A stretch of DNA of 61,675 bases from Leptospira biflexa. GTDB lineage: Bacteria > Spirochaetota > DYNZ01. Within the stretch, counting starts at the first letter, position 1. Each line of letters begins with the position of its first letter. Below, in pieces: positions 9,130 through 19,130 of this stretch. The notes under the pieces are model-generated. The model did no database searches. It saw only the letters and a program-made list of their open reading frames with translations, and was not told where the DNA came from. A program made the translations under genes and the position numbers. The stretch spans positions 1 through 61,675 of the forward strand of contig DYNZ01000010.1 in the NCBI GenBank assembly GCA_020720805.1, written 5' to 3'.

Positions 9130-10578
9130 ATGGATCTCCAGCTTCCGATACTTCCATTTGCCAATCCTCAATTAGCCGTCGCTTGGCTTCCTTTCGTTGG
9201 CGAGGGTTCAGAAACGGAAATTGCCGATTTTTCCGGTAGAGCGTTGTGGTTGTCTGGGTCTTGGAATGCCTGGCTTGTGAACGGCGTGGTTCAAAAAATT
9301 TCTGGATTTGCCGGTGATTGGCCATTTGTCGAATTGCTTCCCGTTGTTGCCTTAGCTCCGGAGGGCGACGCTTCCGGTTATGAAATTTCTAGCGAGTTGA
9401 TTTTGAAACATATTTATGCCAGTCTGAATTCCATGGAACATTATATTCTCATTATGATGAGAACCGGGCTGCCGGTGACAACAGATGGTGTAAATCTGGG
9501 CAATGGAATTTTGCAGCGGTGGTCATTATATTTAGGTCAACTCAAGCAGGATGTCGTTTCTACATTAATTTCGGCGATGCTGGAATGGATTTCCGGCCAT
9601 CAGGAATCAGGTTTTATAGTTTTTGAGATCCTGCGAGATTCGAAAGAAATTTCTGTTTTTGAGGGAAAAACAGACGCTAAGGGTGAAGTGATTGAAAATA
9701 TTGGCTCGATTTTTGAGCACGAGAAAGAGGTATCTCTTAGCGGATTACCATTGCAATGGCATATGCGTAAGATTCCAGGATGGCCATTAGCCCTGGAGCA
9801 AGGAGTCCCTGTGATTTGCGCGCGAATGGAAAGTGATGATTCCTATCGCGTACTGCTGTTGCTGGCTAGACTTTATGGTAGAAGGTTCCGCAATATTCTA
9901 TTTCTTTTCAACCACGAGGAGACATACCAGCTTTGGAAAACCCGAATGCACCATAATTTACCGGTTACAGGAACCAAAGGGGCCAAGGGTTCTTCGCCCG
10001 AGATACTATGGCCGACAGTCTCCGATAAGGAGATCCACATCCTTCCCGATTTTCTCTGGAATCAGGATCGCTTCTGGGATACAGGGGCGCAGGTGAAACA
10101 GGGGCGAGGATATGCGTTATTCGGCTGGAGTTTCTGCTATTTCATCCTCGATGCTATGGGTCTGCGGAAAAAAATATGGGATTCCCTGTTTCCAAATCTG
10201 AATATTTTCTCGAAACTGCCCATCACCTTTCCCGTTAAAGAAGTTATTGATTCAAAAAAATGGGTCAAATTCTGGCATGGCATTGTCGGTGATGCTACCC
10301 TGGAAAGTCTTGGTGTTGGCGTTTGGACCTTTTCCAATGAGATGCACCAATGGCATACATTCGGACCATTATCTGAGTTGCTTGCCGAACACTCTCTGTT
10401 GCCAATAGAGTATGAAAATAGCAAATTGTCACAGTTTTTGTTGATCTATCCACAATTATGGAAAAGGGTAGAGATAAAAAATTTCTTTTTTGATCAGAGC
10501 CGGTTAGCGTCCTGGCCAATTTGGGACGCTAAAGTCGCCAAATATCTGCAAAAACTAAGAGAAGTCTGGTTTTTTTAA
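9130..10578 (+). CDS. Hypothetical protein, 482 aa, Trp-rich
   Basis: No family is recognised. It is a soluble-looking protein with no signal peptide or clear membrane span and unusually many Trp and aromatic residues throughout. The order suggests two or three alpha/beta domains. It starts 3 bp after the TPR-nuclease gene and lies in the same run as the membrane protein and GAF phosphatase downstream, so it is presumably expressed with them. The frame is open across the whole span with codon use like its neighbours, so it is a real gene. Confidence 0.6.
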   Translation: MDLQLPILPFANPQLAVAWLPFVGEGSETEIADFSGRALWLSGSWNAWLVNGVVQKISGFAGDWPFVELLPVVALAPEGDASGYEISSELILKHIYASLNSMEHYILIMMRTGLPVTTDGVNLGNGILQRWSLYLGQLKQDVVSTLISAMLEWISGHQESGFIVFEILRDSKEISVFEGKTDAKGEVIENIGSIFEHEKEVSLSGLPLQWHMRKIPGWPLALEQGVPVICARMESDDSYRVLLLLARLYGRRFRNILFLFNHEETYQLWKTRMHHNLPVTGTKGAKGSSPEILWPTVSDKEIHILPDFLWNQDRFWDTGAQVKQGRGYALFGWSFCYFILDAMGLRKKIWDSLFPNLNIFSKLPITFPVKEVIDSKKWVKFWHGIVGDATLESLGVGVWTFSNEMHQWHTFGPLSELLAEHSLLPIEYENSKLSQFLLIYPQLWKRVEIKNFFFDQSRLASWPIWDAKVAKYLQKLREVWFF

Positions 10579-10606
10579 TTAACTATAATTTTCGGAAAGT
10601 AAATAT

Positions 10607-11068
10607 ATGAATTATCACAGAAGCATGAAATTGAATATCCTTCAGATTGCGGTTATTGTTACAGCAGTTATGGATTTAATCTATGCAATTTTTTTTCTAA
10701 TAAACCCCGATGCTCTTTCCCGTTCTTTTAACCTCATAATCAATCAGCCAGAGGATTTATTATGGCGGCAGTTATTAGGAGCATTTTTTCTTTTTTCGGC
10801 AATAAATTTTATTCCTCAGCTTTTTGCGCCTGTCCTTTACCGTTTTTCGATCTGGATTTGGAATGTAGCGCGCCCGGCTCTAGTGGTTTTGATTCTCCTT
10901 TTTTCTTCGGTCGGTGAAAGCAGCGGGCAATATGGATCGTGGGTAGCTCAACAGGATTTCTTTTATTATACTTTTTTGATCTATCTGATTCTGGCATTGG
11001 TTCATCTGGCTATGCTTGTGCTGACACGTGCTGAAGCCAGGGAGGCAAAAAGCCTGGGATGGGAATAG
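10607..11068 (+). CDS. Hypothetical four-TM membrane protein, 153 aa
   Basis: Four hydrophobic segments are visible, at about residues 10-32, 48-70, 80-102 and 117-140. They are joined by short polar loops, and the C-terminus is charged and cytoplasmic. No family motif is recognised. It lies 28 bp after the Trp-rich protein and 15 bp before the GAF-SpoIIE phosphatase, which suggests a single transcript. It could be a sensor or partner for the phosphatase; that is context only. Confidence 0.6.
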   Translation: MNYHRSMKLNILQIAVIVTAVMDLIYAIFFLINPDALSRSFNLIINQPEDLLWRQLLGAFFLFSAINFIPQLFAPVLYRFSIWIWNVARPALVVLILLFSSVGESSGQYGSWVAQQDFFYYTFLIYLILALVHLAMLVLTRAEAREAKSLGWE

Positions 11069-11083
11069 CGGCTAACACCATTT

Positions 11084-13480
11084 ATGAAAAAAAATTACAG
11101 AAATCTGGTGCTGCGCCGCTTATTTGACCAGGTAGATGAGCGTAATTTTATTCTGGCTGGATCAAGCCCGCTTTTACAAAGAGATAAAAACGGAGAGCTA
11201 TTTGTCGCCATAACTGAGGAGCTTCTTGCTGCATTAAAATTTCTCCTGCGCGGCGTAAATACCATTTTGCATTGCAAAAAAGCAAATTTTTTTTTCAACG
11301 TAAATGATGGCCGACGAATTTCAATCCGCAATCACCAATTTGAAATCTCGGATTTGGAATACACTGTAATCAATGAAGCTACTGTGCGCAATGAAATTTT
11401 ATCGTACCGGTATGGCGAAACTGTTTTGAATAGCTTAGGTCAAAGCCTGGGCATAAGCGATGAAACGATGATATGCGTACCTGTTGGGCTGGATGGCAGC
11501 GTTTTTGGTGCGTTACTCTTTGCGCAGCCTAAAGCTAGAGAACAATTTAGCGAGCAAGATGAATTTTTTTTGGAGGCGTTATCCGAAACTTTTGCTCTTT
11601 TCTTTGACCATTCCGCAATTATGGACCAAGACCAGCGATTGTACTCTAATTTTTTTAGCACATTGCTTTTCTTGTTGGAAAAATCATATCTTTTCCAAAG
11701 CTTAAACCGAAATCGAGCTACACTGGAAGAGGTCATTAAGGTTTCTAAATTAATTAATAGTAGTACAGATATTGAATCACTGCTCCTTTCTATATTAAAT
11801 TCGGCAAAACTTGTTCTCAATGCGGAGTCCTCTTCTCTTCTTATGATTGATGAAGACAAGAATGAGCTCTATTTTAATAATGTGGCAGGTGAAAAGGAAG
11901 AGGAATTAAAGGACATTCGCGTACCTTTGGGGACAGGCATTGCGGGAATTGTTGCCGAAAAGGGTGAACCTCTTATTATAAATGACGCTCCGAATGACCA
12001 AAGAGTATTTAAGAATGTTGATTCAAAAACGAATTATATCACTCGAAATCTCATCTGTGTGCCGCTGCGAGTTCAAAAAAAAATTATTGGAGTTATCGAA
12101 GTACTGAATAGCAAAACTAGATCACAGTTTACAAAGGCCGATTTGAATTTATTTATGTCCTTTGCTGATCATGCGGCTCTGGCAATCAACAATCGTGATC
12201 TGATTGATAATTTGCAGTCTGCTAACCTTCATCTAGAAAAAAAGGTAAACGAATTATCAACATTATTTCGAGTTTCAATGCTGCTTGCCGAGAGCAAAAC
12301 AGAGCAGGAAATTTTTGATAATGTTGTAAGAATCATCTGTGAAAAGCTGAATATTCGCTGCAGTGCGATTCTGGTGCGTGACAATGAAAAAAATTATTTC
12401 AGGATATCCTCCCAATATGGTTTGCCTTGGCAGCTTGCGGAGGCTGGTACTCTGGTGACAAACGATGCTCAATTTTTAGAGTGTATGCAGAGAGGAAAAA
12501 GTTTGCATTGGTATTACGCGGATGAACCGCGACCGAAATGGCTGGAACCTGGTATCGCGCGTAATAGCTTTTTAGCTTTGCCTTTGCAGGCTAATAAAAG
12601 GAAATTTGGTGTCATAATCTTCTCCGATAAGTTAGATGGCAGTAATTTTCTGAAAGAAGACAGGGAAATCATTCAGACAATCATAAACCAGATAACAAAG
12701 GGCTATGAAAATATTTTACTTAATGCTGATTTGATAGAAAATGAGGCTCTTAAGCGCGAAATCGAAACATCAAAAAAGATTCAGACCGCGATTTTACCGC
12801 ATAAAATTCCAGAGATTGGCGGTTTGGACATGTATGCCATTTCTGAACCTGCATTGCAGGTAGGTGGGGATTTTTATGATTTTATAAAATTAGGCGAGGG
12901 TAAGCTGGGAATCTGCATTGCTGATGTTTCTGGAAAATCTCTGCCCGCAGCCCTGTTTATGGCTTCAACGTCCAGCATTATCCGGACATTGGCGATCAAC
13001 CTGCCGTCACCCCAGCAGCTTCTTCAGGATGCCAATGATCTGGTTTACCAGAATAGTCAATCAGGAATGTTTGTTACATTATTTTATCTCTCCCTTGATA
13101 TTCATGAGATGCAAATTCAATTCAGCTCTGCCGGACATGACAAGCAGATTTTACTACGCAAAAATGGGGAGATACACTTTTTGCAGGCAAAGGGGGCTCC
13201 CCTTGGAATCTTGCCAAATGAGCTGCATGGCGCTTTTGGTATGGGTTTTGCATCTATTGAACAGGGTGATATTCTCATTTTTTATACAGATGGCGTTATC
13301 GAAGCAGTTAACAGGGATGCAGAAGAGTTTGGTATGGAGCGCTTTTTGGCAGAGATTCAAAAAAATCGCAGCAAATCAGCACAGCAAATTGTAGAGAAAG
13401 TTTTTCAGGCGGTAAATACATTCGCTGGTTTAGAGCCGCAATTTGACGATTTCACGATGGTTGTCGTGCGCATCCTGTGA
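11084..13480 (+). CDS. Multi-GAF SpoIIE-type PP2C phosphatase
   Basis: 798 aa. A divergent N-terminal GAF-like domain, a central clear GAF (about 235-375; VPLGTGIAGIVAEKGEPLIIND, split by a variable loop, then VIEVLNSK) and a third GAF (about 400-540) precede a PP2C/SpoIIE domain (about 555-798). The phosphatase keeps the metal-binding Asp motifs: GGDFYDF near 593, IADVSGKS near 613, SAGHDKQ near 683, FYTDGVIE and the final FDDFTMV. Such proteins dephosphorylate STAS anti-anti-sigma factors in partner-switching pathways. A STAS protein is encoded at 27462-27815. It ends the operon-like run from 7369. Confidence 0.88.
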   Translation: MKKNYRNLVLRRLFDQVDERNFILAGSSPLLQRDKNGELFVAITEELLAALKFLLRGVNTILHCKKANFFFNVNDGRRISIRNHQFEISDLEYTVINEATVRNEILSYRYGETVLNSLGQSLGISDETMICVPVGLDGSVFGALLFAQPKAREQFSEQDEFFLEALSETFALFFDHSAIMDQDQRLYSNFFSTLLFLLEKSYLFQSLNRNRATLEEVIKVSKLINSSTDIESLLLSILNSAKLVLNAESSSLLMIDEDKNELYFNNVAGEKEEELKDIRVPLGTGIAGIVAEKGEPLIINDAPNDQRVFKNVDSKTNYITRNLICVPLRVQKKIIGVIEVLNSKTRSQFTKADLNLFMSFADHAALAINNRDLIDNLQSANLHLEKKVNELSTLFRVSMLLAESKTEQEIFDNVVRIICEKLNIRCSAILVRDNEKNYFRISSQYGLPWQLAEAGTLVTNDAQFLECMQRGKSLHWYYADEPRPKWLEPGIARNSFLALPLQANKRKFGVIIFSDKLDGSNFLKEDREIIQTIINQITKGYENILLNADLIENEALKREIETSKKIQTAILPHKIPEIGGLDMYAISEPALQVGGDFYDFIKLGEGKLGICIADVSGKSLPAALFMASTSSIIRTLAINLPSPQQLLQDANDLVYQNSQSGMFVTLFYLSLDIHEMQIQFSSAGHDKQILLRKNGEIHFLQAKGAPLGILPNELHGAFGMGFASIEQGDILIFYTDGVIEAVNRDAEEFGMERFLAEIQKNRSKSAQQIVEKVFQAVNTFAGLEPQFDDFTMVVVRIL

Positions 13481-13642
13481 GGCTTTTGATATACAAAATG
13501 ACTTGACACCTTTCTCCCAGGCGCGCCCTTGACAAAAAGGCCGATAATGCTGGAATTCTTTCCTGTTCATGGAAACAATATGGCTTCCTCCAGGTCTAAC
13601 AAAAGTTTATTATACCCAAAAAAAAGGCAATGCTGACTGGAC

Positions 13643-16246
13643 ATGAGTGCACTAAAGCGAATGAATAAAAAAATGACCCGGGGAAAAGTCTTTCAAATAT
13701 CCCTCCTGATGATCGCCGCAGGACTGGTTATAGGGCTGGTTGCGACGAATGCGCAAAAAATCAATTATCCCTTTGCGGGTCAGAAAATTGCCAAAATTGA
13801 ATTTCAAGGATTAAAAAATACCGATGAATCCGACCTGAAGGATATCCTGCAAGATTATGATATCCAGGAAGGAAAAATATATCAACCCTTCCCCTTGAAT
13901 GAAGCCGTCAAACAGATAATTCTGAAAACAGCGGTTCGTTACATCAAAGTCGACGCGGAAAAAGTTGTCGGTGCTGACACAGGCATAAGGCTGCTTTTTC
14001 TTTGCAAAGAAAGACCTAAAATCAAGAATATTAAATTTCAGGGAATGGATGAATTGTATGATACTGAGCTTAGAGAAGCGATTCCTTTGAAAGAGGGAGA
14101 AATATTAAATGAAAAATTTCTTAGCGATTCAAAGCAGTTAATATTAAAAAAATACCAGGACGAGGGGCTGTTTCTTGCTTCCTTGCAGATTGAACGCATA
14201 CTAGATGCAGAGAAAAATACCCTTGATATTATTTTTAAAATTGATGAAGGTGAAAAAGTCAAAGTTCAAAAAATCGAAATTTCAGGTGCGGAAAACTTAA
14301 GGGCAAAGGATCTCGTCGGTGCCATGGAAACCTCCGAGGACGGTTTTTTTACGGATGGTTCGTTCAGTAAAACAAAATATGAGACTGACAGAATAAAAAT
14401 TCTGGATTACATGAAAAAAGAGGGTTATCGCGACGCTGAAATTGTTTCCAACGTTAAAGATGAGGTACAGTTTGTCTGGCTGGATCGAAAAAAAGAGACA
14501 CGCGGTTTGAATATTCATATAAAAGTAAAAGAAGGAAAAAAATATTTTTTTAATTCATACAAAATTTCTATCGAGGAGACAAAGGACGCCTCCGGGAAAC
14601 CAGTTCCTCCTGTATTTACGACCAGATACCTGATGACATTGATGATGCTGTCAACACCTGGTGAGGTATTTGATGAGGAGAAATATCGTAGAGACCGACA
14701 GTCGATATCGATGATGTACGCTGGGAAAGGACATATTTTTACAAGGGTCATACCAACCAATACCTATAACGACAAAGAGGTCGTCATAGGGAAAAAAAAG
14801 TATGCCCCGGGCACGTTGATCTCCATTTCCTTTGTTATAAAAGAGGGGCCAGTAGCGAAGGTTGAAAATATCATTATCAAGGGAAATAAAAAAACCAAGG
14901 AAAAGGTGATTCGCAGGGAGATCCTGATTAAACCGGGTGAAATTTTCAACTCATTTAAAATCCAAAGAAGCCGTGAACGAATCTATAACCTAGGCTTTTT
15001 TAAAGAGGTTAATCTTGACGCTCGTCCTGGTAGCCGGGAACCTATGATGAATCTAGTTATTGATGTGGCGGAACAGCCGACAGGAACCATCTCCCTGGGT
15101 GGTGGTTACGGCACTCAGTCGGGTTTCTCCATTTTTACGGAAGTGGCAGAAAATAACCTGAGGGGGAATGGACAGCGTCTGAGTGGTCGTTTTGAGTACG
15201 GACCTTTGCGCAAGCAAATCCAGACTTCATTTTCGGATCCATGGATAATTGATTCTATGCCAATCTCGTTTTATGTATCAGCCTACTATCTGCTGCGTAC
15301 CTATCCGGTTACCTCCGTGGCGCCAGGATCCAATGTTGATGCTGAGTATGATAAATCGATTCTGGGGGGAACGATAGGCTTTGGTTACCGTTTCTGGGTT
15401 TTCTGGGGTGCCAGTATCCGTTTTAACGTGCAGCGTTCGACTTCGTTGCGCGCCACAGGTGCTGCCGCAGATGCGGTTTTTCAGCAGATTGCCCTGGGAC
15501 CGCAGCTGCGCAATTCGGTAACAACAACCTTATACCGTGACAGCCGGGACAATGTATTCAATACAGTCAATGGCCTGAAAACACAAATGGCTTATGAAAT
15601 TGCAGGATGGTGGGGCGACGACCATTACACCCGGTTTTCCCCTGTTGCGGAGTACTATTTTTCCCCTTTTCATCTGCCTTATTTGAGAAATTATCCAACG
15701 GTTTTGATGTTCAGAATGTCTGGAGATTTCACCTTCAAACCGCTATGGGAAAAAGCCAACCAACGTCCGGATAACTATTTGGTTGAGCTGGATGATAAAT
15801 TGTATGTCGGCGGCGTGGAAACTGTGCGAGGTTGGGATTTTGTGGATTATAACTTTTCCAGTATGGAGCTGCAAAAGAGCTGGGTGGATGGGGGCGATCA
15901 CCGCATCCTTTACGGTATGGAGTATCGGATCCCCATTGAGCCGTCGATGTTATGGTTTGTCGGATTTGTCGATGCCGGCGCGCTGTGGGATGCTTATCCA
16001 ACCTCGGCCAGTACTGTAGATTTGGGTCAGCCGTTGACACGGGACAATATCTCCATGAAGCATTTTGTCTACTCTTACGGTTTCGGAATTCGCGTTCAGA
16101 TTCCGATCCTACCGATTCGACTCTATCTGGCGCAGCGTGTGGTCTATGAAGGAAAAGACGTGAATGGCAATTACCACGGCTATTATGGCTTTAAAAAACT
16201 GGGAGAATTGAATTTTGTATTTGGTATAGGGGATTTCCGGTACTAA
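13643..16246 (+). CDS. bamA: Outer-membrane assembly factor BamA
   Basis: Omp85-family protein, 867 aa, that folds beta-barrel proteins into the outer membrane. An N-terminal hydrophobic signal segment lies at about residues 17-35. Five POTRA domains follow (first one [11 protein letters not shown]; last one [21 protein letters not shown]), then a C-terminal barrel from about 480. The conserved loop-6 VRGW motif is near 729. The terminal strand ends in Phe-Arg-Tyr, with an aromatic last residue as expected for an outer-membrane barrel. lpxD follows after 5 bp, coupling barrel assembly and lipid A synthesis. Confidence 0.95.
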   Translation: MSALKRMNKKMTRGKVFQISLLMIAAGLVIGLVATNAQKINYPFAGQKIAKIEFQGLKNTDESDLKDILQDYDIQEGKIYQPFPLNEAVKQIILKTAVRYIKVDAEKVVGADTGIRLLFLCKERPKIKNIKFQGMDELYDTELREAIPLKEGEILNEKFLSDSKQLILKKYQDEGLFLASLQIERILDAEKNTLDIIFKIDEGEKVKVQKIEISGAENLRAKDLVGAMETSEDGFFTDGSFSKTKYETDRIKILDYMKKEGYRDAEIVSNVKDEVQFVWLDRKKETRGLNIHIKVKEGKKYFFNSYKISIEETKDASGKPVPPVFTTRYLMTLMMLSTPGEVFDEEKYRRDRQSISMMYAGKGHIFTRVIPTNTYNDKEVVIGKKKYAPGTLISISFVIKEGPVAKVENIIIKGNKKTKEKVIRREILIKPGEIFNSFKIQRSRERIYNLGFFKEVNLDARPGSREPMMNLVIDVAEQPTGTISLGGGYGTQSGFSIFTEVAENNLRGNGQRLSGRFEYGPLRKQIQTSFSDPWIIDSMPISFYVSAYYLLRTYPVTSVAPGSNVDAEYDKSILGGTIGFGYRFWVFWGASIRFNVQRSTSLRATGAAADAVFQQIALGPQLRNSVTTTLYRDSRDNVFNTVNGLKTQMAYEIAGWWGDDHYTRFSPVAEYYFSPFHLPYLRNYPTVLMFRMSGDFTFKPLWEKANQRPDNYLVELDDKLYVGGVETVRGWDFVDYNFSSMELQKSWVDGGDHRILYGMEYRIPIEPSMLWFVGFVDAGALWDAYPTSASTVDLGQPLTRDNISMKHFVYSYGFGIRVQIPILPIRLYLAQRVVYEGKDVNGNYHGYYGFKKLGELNFVFGIGDFRY

Positions 16247-16251
16247 AAACT

Positions 16252-17298
16252 ATGAAATTAACAGTAGATGCATTGCTGCAGTTAGTGGATGGAGAGTTAC
16301 TCCATAGGGGGTTACCTTCTTTGGAGATCACCGGCATTGGATCGCCAGAGAAGGCAGGTTCAGGAGATGTGGTGGTATTGCAAAAATCGTACCAGTTTCA
16401 CCCTTTTCCGGAGCGAAAGCCGGCTGCAATTATCGTCCCTGTGCCGGTAGAGGGCGGCTATCCGACTGATGGGCTTGCAGGGAGCGCTCTCATTCAGGTG
16501 CAAAATCCCAAAATCGCTCAAATACGGATTTTACAATATTTCGATCCCAGGAACTCTCGAATTGGTCAGGGGGTTCATCCTCAGGCTATCGTGGATCCAA
16601 GCGTTCAATTGGGCAAGAATATCACAGTGATGCAGGCAGCGGTAATCCTGGAAAATGTGATTTTGGAGGATAATGTTATTATCTATCCCCATGTTACAGT
16701 TGAAGCCGGAGCAAAAATTGGATCGGGATCCACTCTCTATCCTGGTGTGGTAATCGGTGAGCGCTGCGAAATAGGAAAAAATAATGTGATTTACAGCGGA
16801 GCTGTCATCGGTACTGACGGTTTTGGATATTATGATGATCAGGGAATCCGCTACAAGGTGCCTCAAATCGGTATTGTGCGCACCGCTGATTTTGTAGAGA
16901 TTGGAGCCAATGTCTGCATTGACAGAGCCACGATTGACGAAACCTTTATAGACGAAAATACCAAGATTGACAATCTGGTTCAAATTGGGCATAATTGTGC
17001 CATAGGTAAAAAGTGCTATATCGTTTCCCAAGTGGGCATTTCTGGTTCTACCACCCTGGGGAATGAGGTGATCCTCGGTGGCCAGGTGGGAGTTGCGGAC
17101 CATTGCCGCATAGGCGACGGTGTGATCGCCATGGCGCAAAGCGGTATTCCTAGCGATTTGCAGCCTGGTGAAAGGGTCTTTGGTACGCCAGCAAGGCCAG
17201 TTAAGGAGAGTCATCGAATCAATGCGGCGTTGCCACAATTGCCAGCTCTTGTGAAAAGGGTAACTCACCTTGAAAAGAAAGCAGAGGAGATAGAATGA
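16252..17298 (+). CDS. lpxD: UDP-3-O-acylglucosamine N-acyltransferase
   Basis: Third enzyme of lipid A synthesis, 348 aa. The N-terminal uridine-binding domain (residues 1-100) is followed by left-handed beta-helix hexapeptide repeats (about 105-310) and a helical C-terminal tail ending in charged coil. Seen: [10 protein letters not shown] near 189 and QIGHNCAIG near 244, which contains the catalytic His. The stop overlaps the lpxA start by 4 bp (ATGA), indicating translational coupling. Confidence 0.95.
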   Translation: MKLTVDALLQLVDGELLHRGLPSLEITGIGSPEKAGSGDVVVLQKSYQFHPFPERKPAAIIVPVPVEGGYPTDGLAGSALIQVQNPKIAQIRILQYFDPRNSRIGQGVHPQAIVDPSVQLGKNITVMQAAVILENVILEDNVIIYPHVTVEAGAKIGSGSTLYPGVVIGERCEIGKNNVIYSGAVIGTDGFGYYDDQGIRYKVPQIGIVRTADFVEIGANVCIDRATIDETFIDENTKIDNLVQIGHNCAIGKKCYIVSQVGISGSTTLGNEVILGGQVGVADHCRIGDGVIAMAQSGIPSDLQPGERVFGTPARPVKESHRINAALPQLPALVKRVTHLEKKAEEIE

Positions 17299-18107
17299 GC
17301 ATACATCCAACAGCAATCATTGACGCGAATGCCAAGATCGATCCTTCCTGTACCATTGGCCCCTATGCGGTTATTGGTGCTGAAGTGGTCATGGGCCCCG
17401 GCAATAGCGTCGGCGCTCATACTGTTATGGAGGGACCAACAATTATCGGCGAGAATAATAAATTTTACCCAAGCTGTATGATTGGACTAGACCCCCAATC
17501 GACCGGTTTTAAGGGCGAGAGGTCAACGGTCATTATCGGCAATCAGAATACTTTCAGGGAGATGGTTCAAATTCACCGTTCCATCTATGAAGGGGGAAAA
17601 ACCTCGGTAGGTAACAACAATTTTATTATGGGAAATTCACACATTGCCCATGACTGTACTGTACACAACCAGTGCATTTTTGCCAATGGCGCCACTCTGG
17701 CCGGTCATGTAGAGGTTTTTGACCGGGCCTTTCTGTCCGGTTTCGCGACCGTGGTGCAGTTTCGTAAGGTTGGAACGATGGCATTTCTTAGCGTGCACGC
17801 GCGCATCGTGAAAGATATCCCTCCTTATGTCTTTTCTATCGGTGAAAATGGAGATATCGCAGGTCTGAATATGGTTGGCCTGCGCCGTGCTGGTATCGAT
17901 GCAGCCAATCGGAGAGAGATCAAAAAAGCCTATAAACTCTACTTCCGTTCGCACCTTTCGCTGAACCAGGCTCACAAGGCTGCGGAGAGTGAACTTGATC
18001 TGCAAAACCCCTATGTCAAGGAGTTTGTAGACTTTATTAAAAACAGCAAATGGGGCATTCCCAGGGCCATGCAGGAGACTGAGGATTTAATGGCCCATGA
18101 TGCCTGA
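17295..18107 (+). CDS. lpxA: UDP-N-acetylglucosamine acyltransferase
   Basis: First enzyme of lipid A synthesis, 270 aa. A left-handed beta-helix (residues 1-185) is followed by the helical trimerisation tail. [12 protein letters not shown] carries His119, equivalent to the catalytic His125 of E. coli; TLAGHVEV and VKDIPPY are also conserved. The acyl-ruler region differs: where E. coli has HVMVGG, this protein has MAFLSV (about 162-167), so both ruler-region glycines and His160 are replaced. A different acyl chain length or sugar acceptor is possible (inference). It overlaps ruvX by 11 bp. Confidence 0.93.
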   Translation: MSIHPTAIIDANAKIDPSCTIGPYAVIGAEVVMGPGNSVGAHTVMEGPTIIGENNKFYPSCMIGLDPQSTGFKGERSTVIIGNQNTFREMVQIHRSIYEGGKTSVGNNNFIMGNSHIAHDCTVHNQCIFANGATLAGHVEVFDRAFLSGFATVVQFRKVGTMAFLSVHARIVKDIPPYVFSIGENGDIAGLNMVGLRRAGIDAANRREIKKAYKLYFRSHLSLNQAHKAAESELDLQNPYVKEFVDFIKNSKWGIPRAMQETEDLMAHDA

Positions 18108-18549
18108 AATTCTGCCATATCCAGGGGCGTTGCTGGCGCTGGATATAGGCACCGTACGCATCGGTTTGGCAGTTTCAGATGGATTGCAGATCTCACCGAA
18201 TCCTCTCCCATTTTTATCTGTCAAAGGGATGGCTGATGAGGGTATTGTTCGTGAGGTTGGCAAATGGGTCTCTGCTCGGGGAATCGTTGGGCTGGTGATA
18301 GGTTTGCCCCTGAGTCTCAATGGCGATAAAAACGATCATGCGCGCCGGATCGAATCCCTGGCAGGAAAAATGGCGCAATCGGTCGGTTTGCCTGTGGCAT
18401 TGGTGGATGAGAGGTTTACCAGTCATGAAGCAGAATCTTTGATTCGAGAAAAAGGATATCATTGGCGGCGAAAAAAAGAGTTGGTTGATAGTATTGCCGC
18501 TTATCTGATTCTCGAATCTTATCTTATGCAGAGATCTCAACGCGTATAA
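18097..18549 (+). CDS. ruvX: RuvX/YqgF-family RNase H-fold protein
   Basis: 150 aa, the usual length. Involved in 16S rRNA 5'-end processing and proposed as a Holliday-junction resolvase (YqgF). Catalytic-site motifs are ALDIGTVRIGLAVSD near residue 14, GLPLSLNG near 69, VDERFTSHEAE near 103 and VDSIAAYLILESYL near 131. The start could be either of two adjacent ATGs (18097 or 18100); both lie inside the end of lpxA, so translation is coupled. Confidence 0.9.
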   Translation: MMPEILPYPGALLALDIGTVRIGLAVSDGLQISPNPLPFLSVKGMADEGIVREVGKWVSARGIVGLVIGLPLSLNGDKNDHARRIESLAGKMAQSVGLPVALVDERFTSHEAESLIREKGYHWRRKKELVDSIAAYLILESYLMQRSQRV

Positions 18550-18613
18550 TTCAGAGTTTGCGCTTCTGCTTTTTTTACTCTTGACGCGTTGTGGGTAATT
18601 TTTTCCTTGAGGA

Positions 18614-18718
18614 TATACTCGAAACACTTTGGTTCTCGGGTTTTATGCTGGCTAAAGGGTGCGTCGACATCGCTGGCATTGCCTTGCGATATCCGAAAAC
18701 CAAAATGCCTTTAGTATA
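18614..18718 (+). repeat. Dispersed repeat, copy B (solo outer unit, 105 bp)
   Basis: It begins TATACTCGAAACACTTTGG and ends CCAAAATGCCTTTAGTATA, which are imperfect inverted ends starting TATACT. It has no inner unit: GGGTTTTAT joins directly to GCTGGCTAAAGG. It lies between ruvX and yajC and has exactly the same length as copy I. Confidence 0.9.
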
Positions 18719-18783
18719 ATTGAGATAGGGATTTCTGAATTCAGGAATTCCAGAATGGTTATCAATAATTATTAGGAGTGTTT

Positions 18784-19116
18784 ATGTTTACAGGACTATA
18801 CGGTGTAGCGTTTGCCATGGCCCAGCAGGGAGATAAATCAGCTCAGGGGGCAGGCGGTTCTCTAGGTATGTTTATTCCCTTGATTCTTATGTTTGTAATT
18901 TTTTACTTTTTACTGATTCGTCCAAACCAGAAGCGCGAAAAAGAGCGTCAGAAGATGATTACGAATCTGGCCAAAGGAGACAAGGTCATCACATCTGGTG
19001 GAATTTATGGATTGATCGCAGAGTTGAAACCGGAAGAGAATAAAGTAATTCTAAAAATTTCCGATAATACTAAAGTGGAGTTTGCTAAAAACGCAATCAC
19101 AGCGAAAGTTGATTAG
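18784..19116 (+). CDS. yajC: Sec translocase accessory protein YajC
   Basis: 110 aa. A single membrane helix (about 30-50, LGMFIPLILMFVIFYFLLIRP) is followed by the conserved RPNQKREKERQKM and a small domain, LAKGDKVITSGGIYG. The ATG at 18784 is preferred over the in-frame GTG at 18778 because TAGGAG at 18772-18777 is correctly spaced only for the ATG. It works with SecD-SecF, encoded 1 kb downstream. Confidence 0.93.
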   Translation: MFTGLYGVAFAMAQQGDKSAQGAGGSLGMFIPLILMFVIFYFLLIRPNQKREKERQKMITNLAKGDKVITSGGIYGLIAELKPEENKVILKISDNTKVEFAKNAITAKVD

Positions 19117-19130
19117 AATATAAGGGATAT

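Noticed and set aside
13503-13557. Two TTGACA boxes upstream of bamA
   Set aside because: Neither has a convincing -10 box at 16-18 bp; the GATAAT nearby is at the wrong distance from both.
18684-18720. TATAAT at the right end of repeat copy B as a promoter for yajC-secDF
   Set aside because: No -35 box lies at a usable distance (TTGCGA is 25 bp away). It remains possible with an extended -10 but is unsupported.
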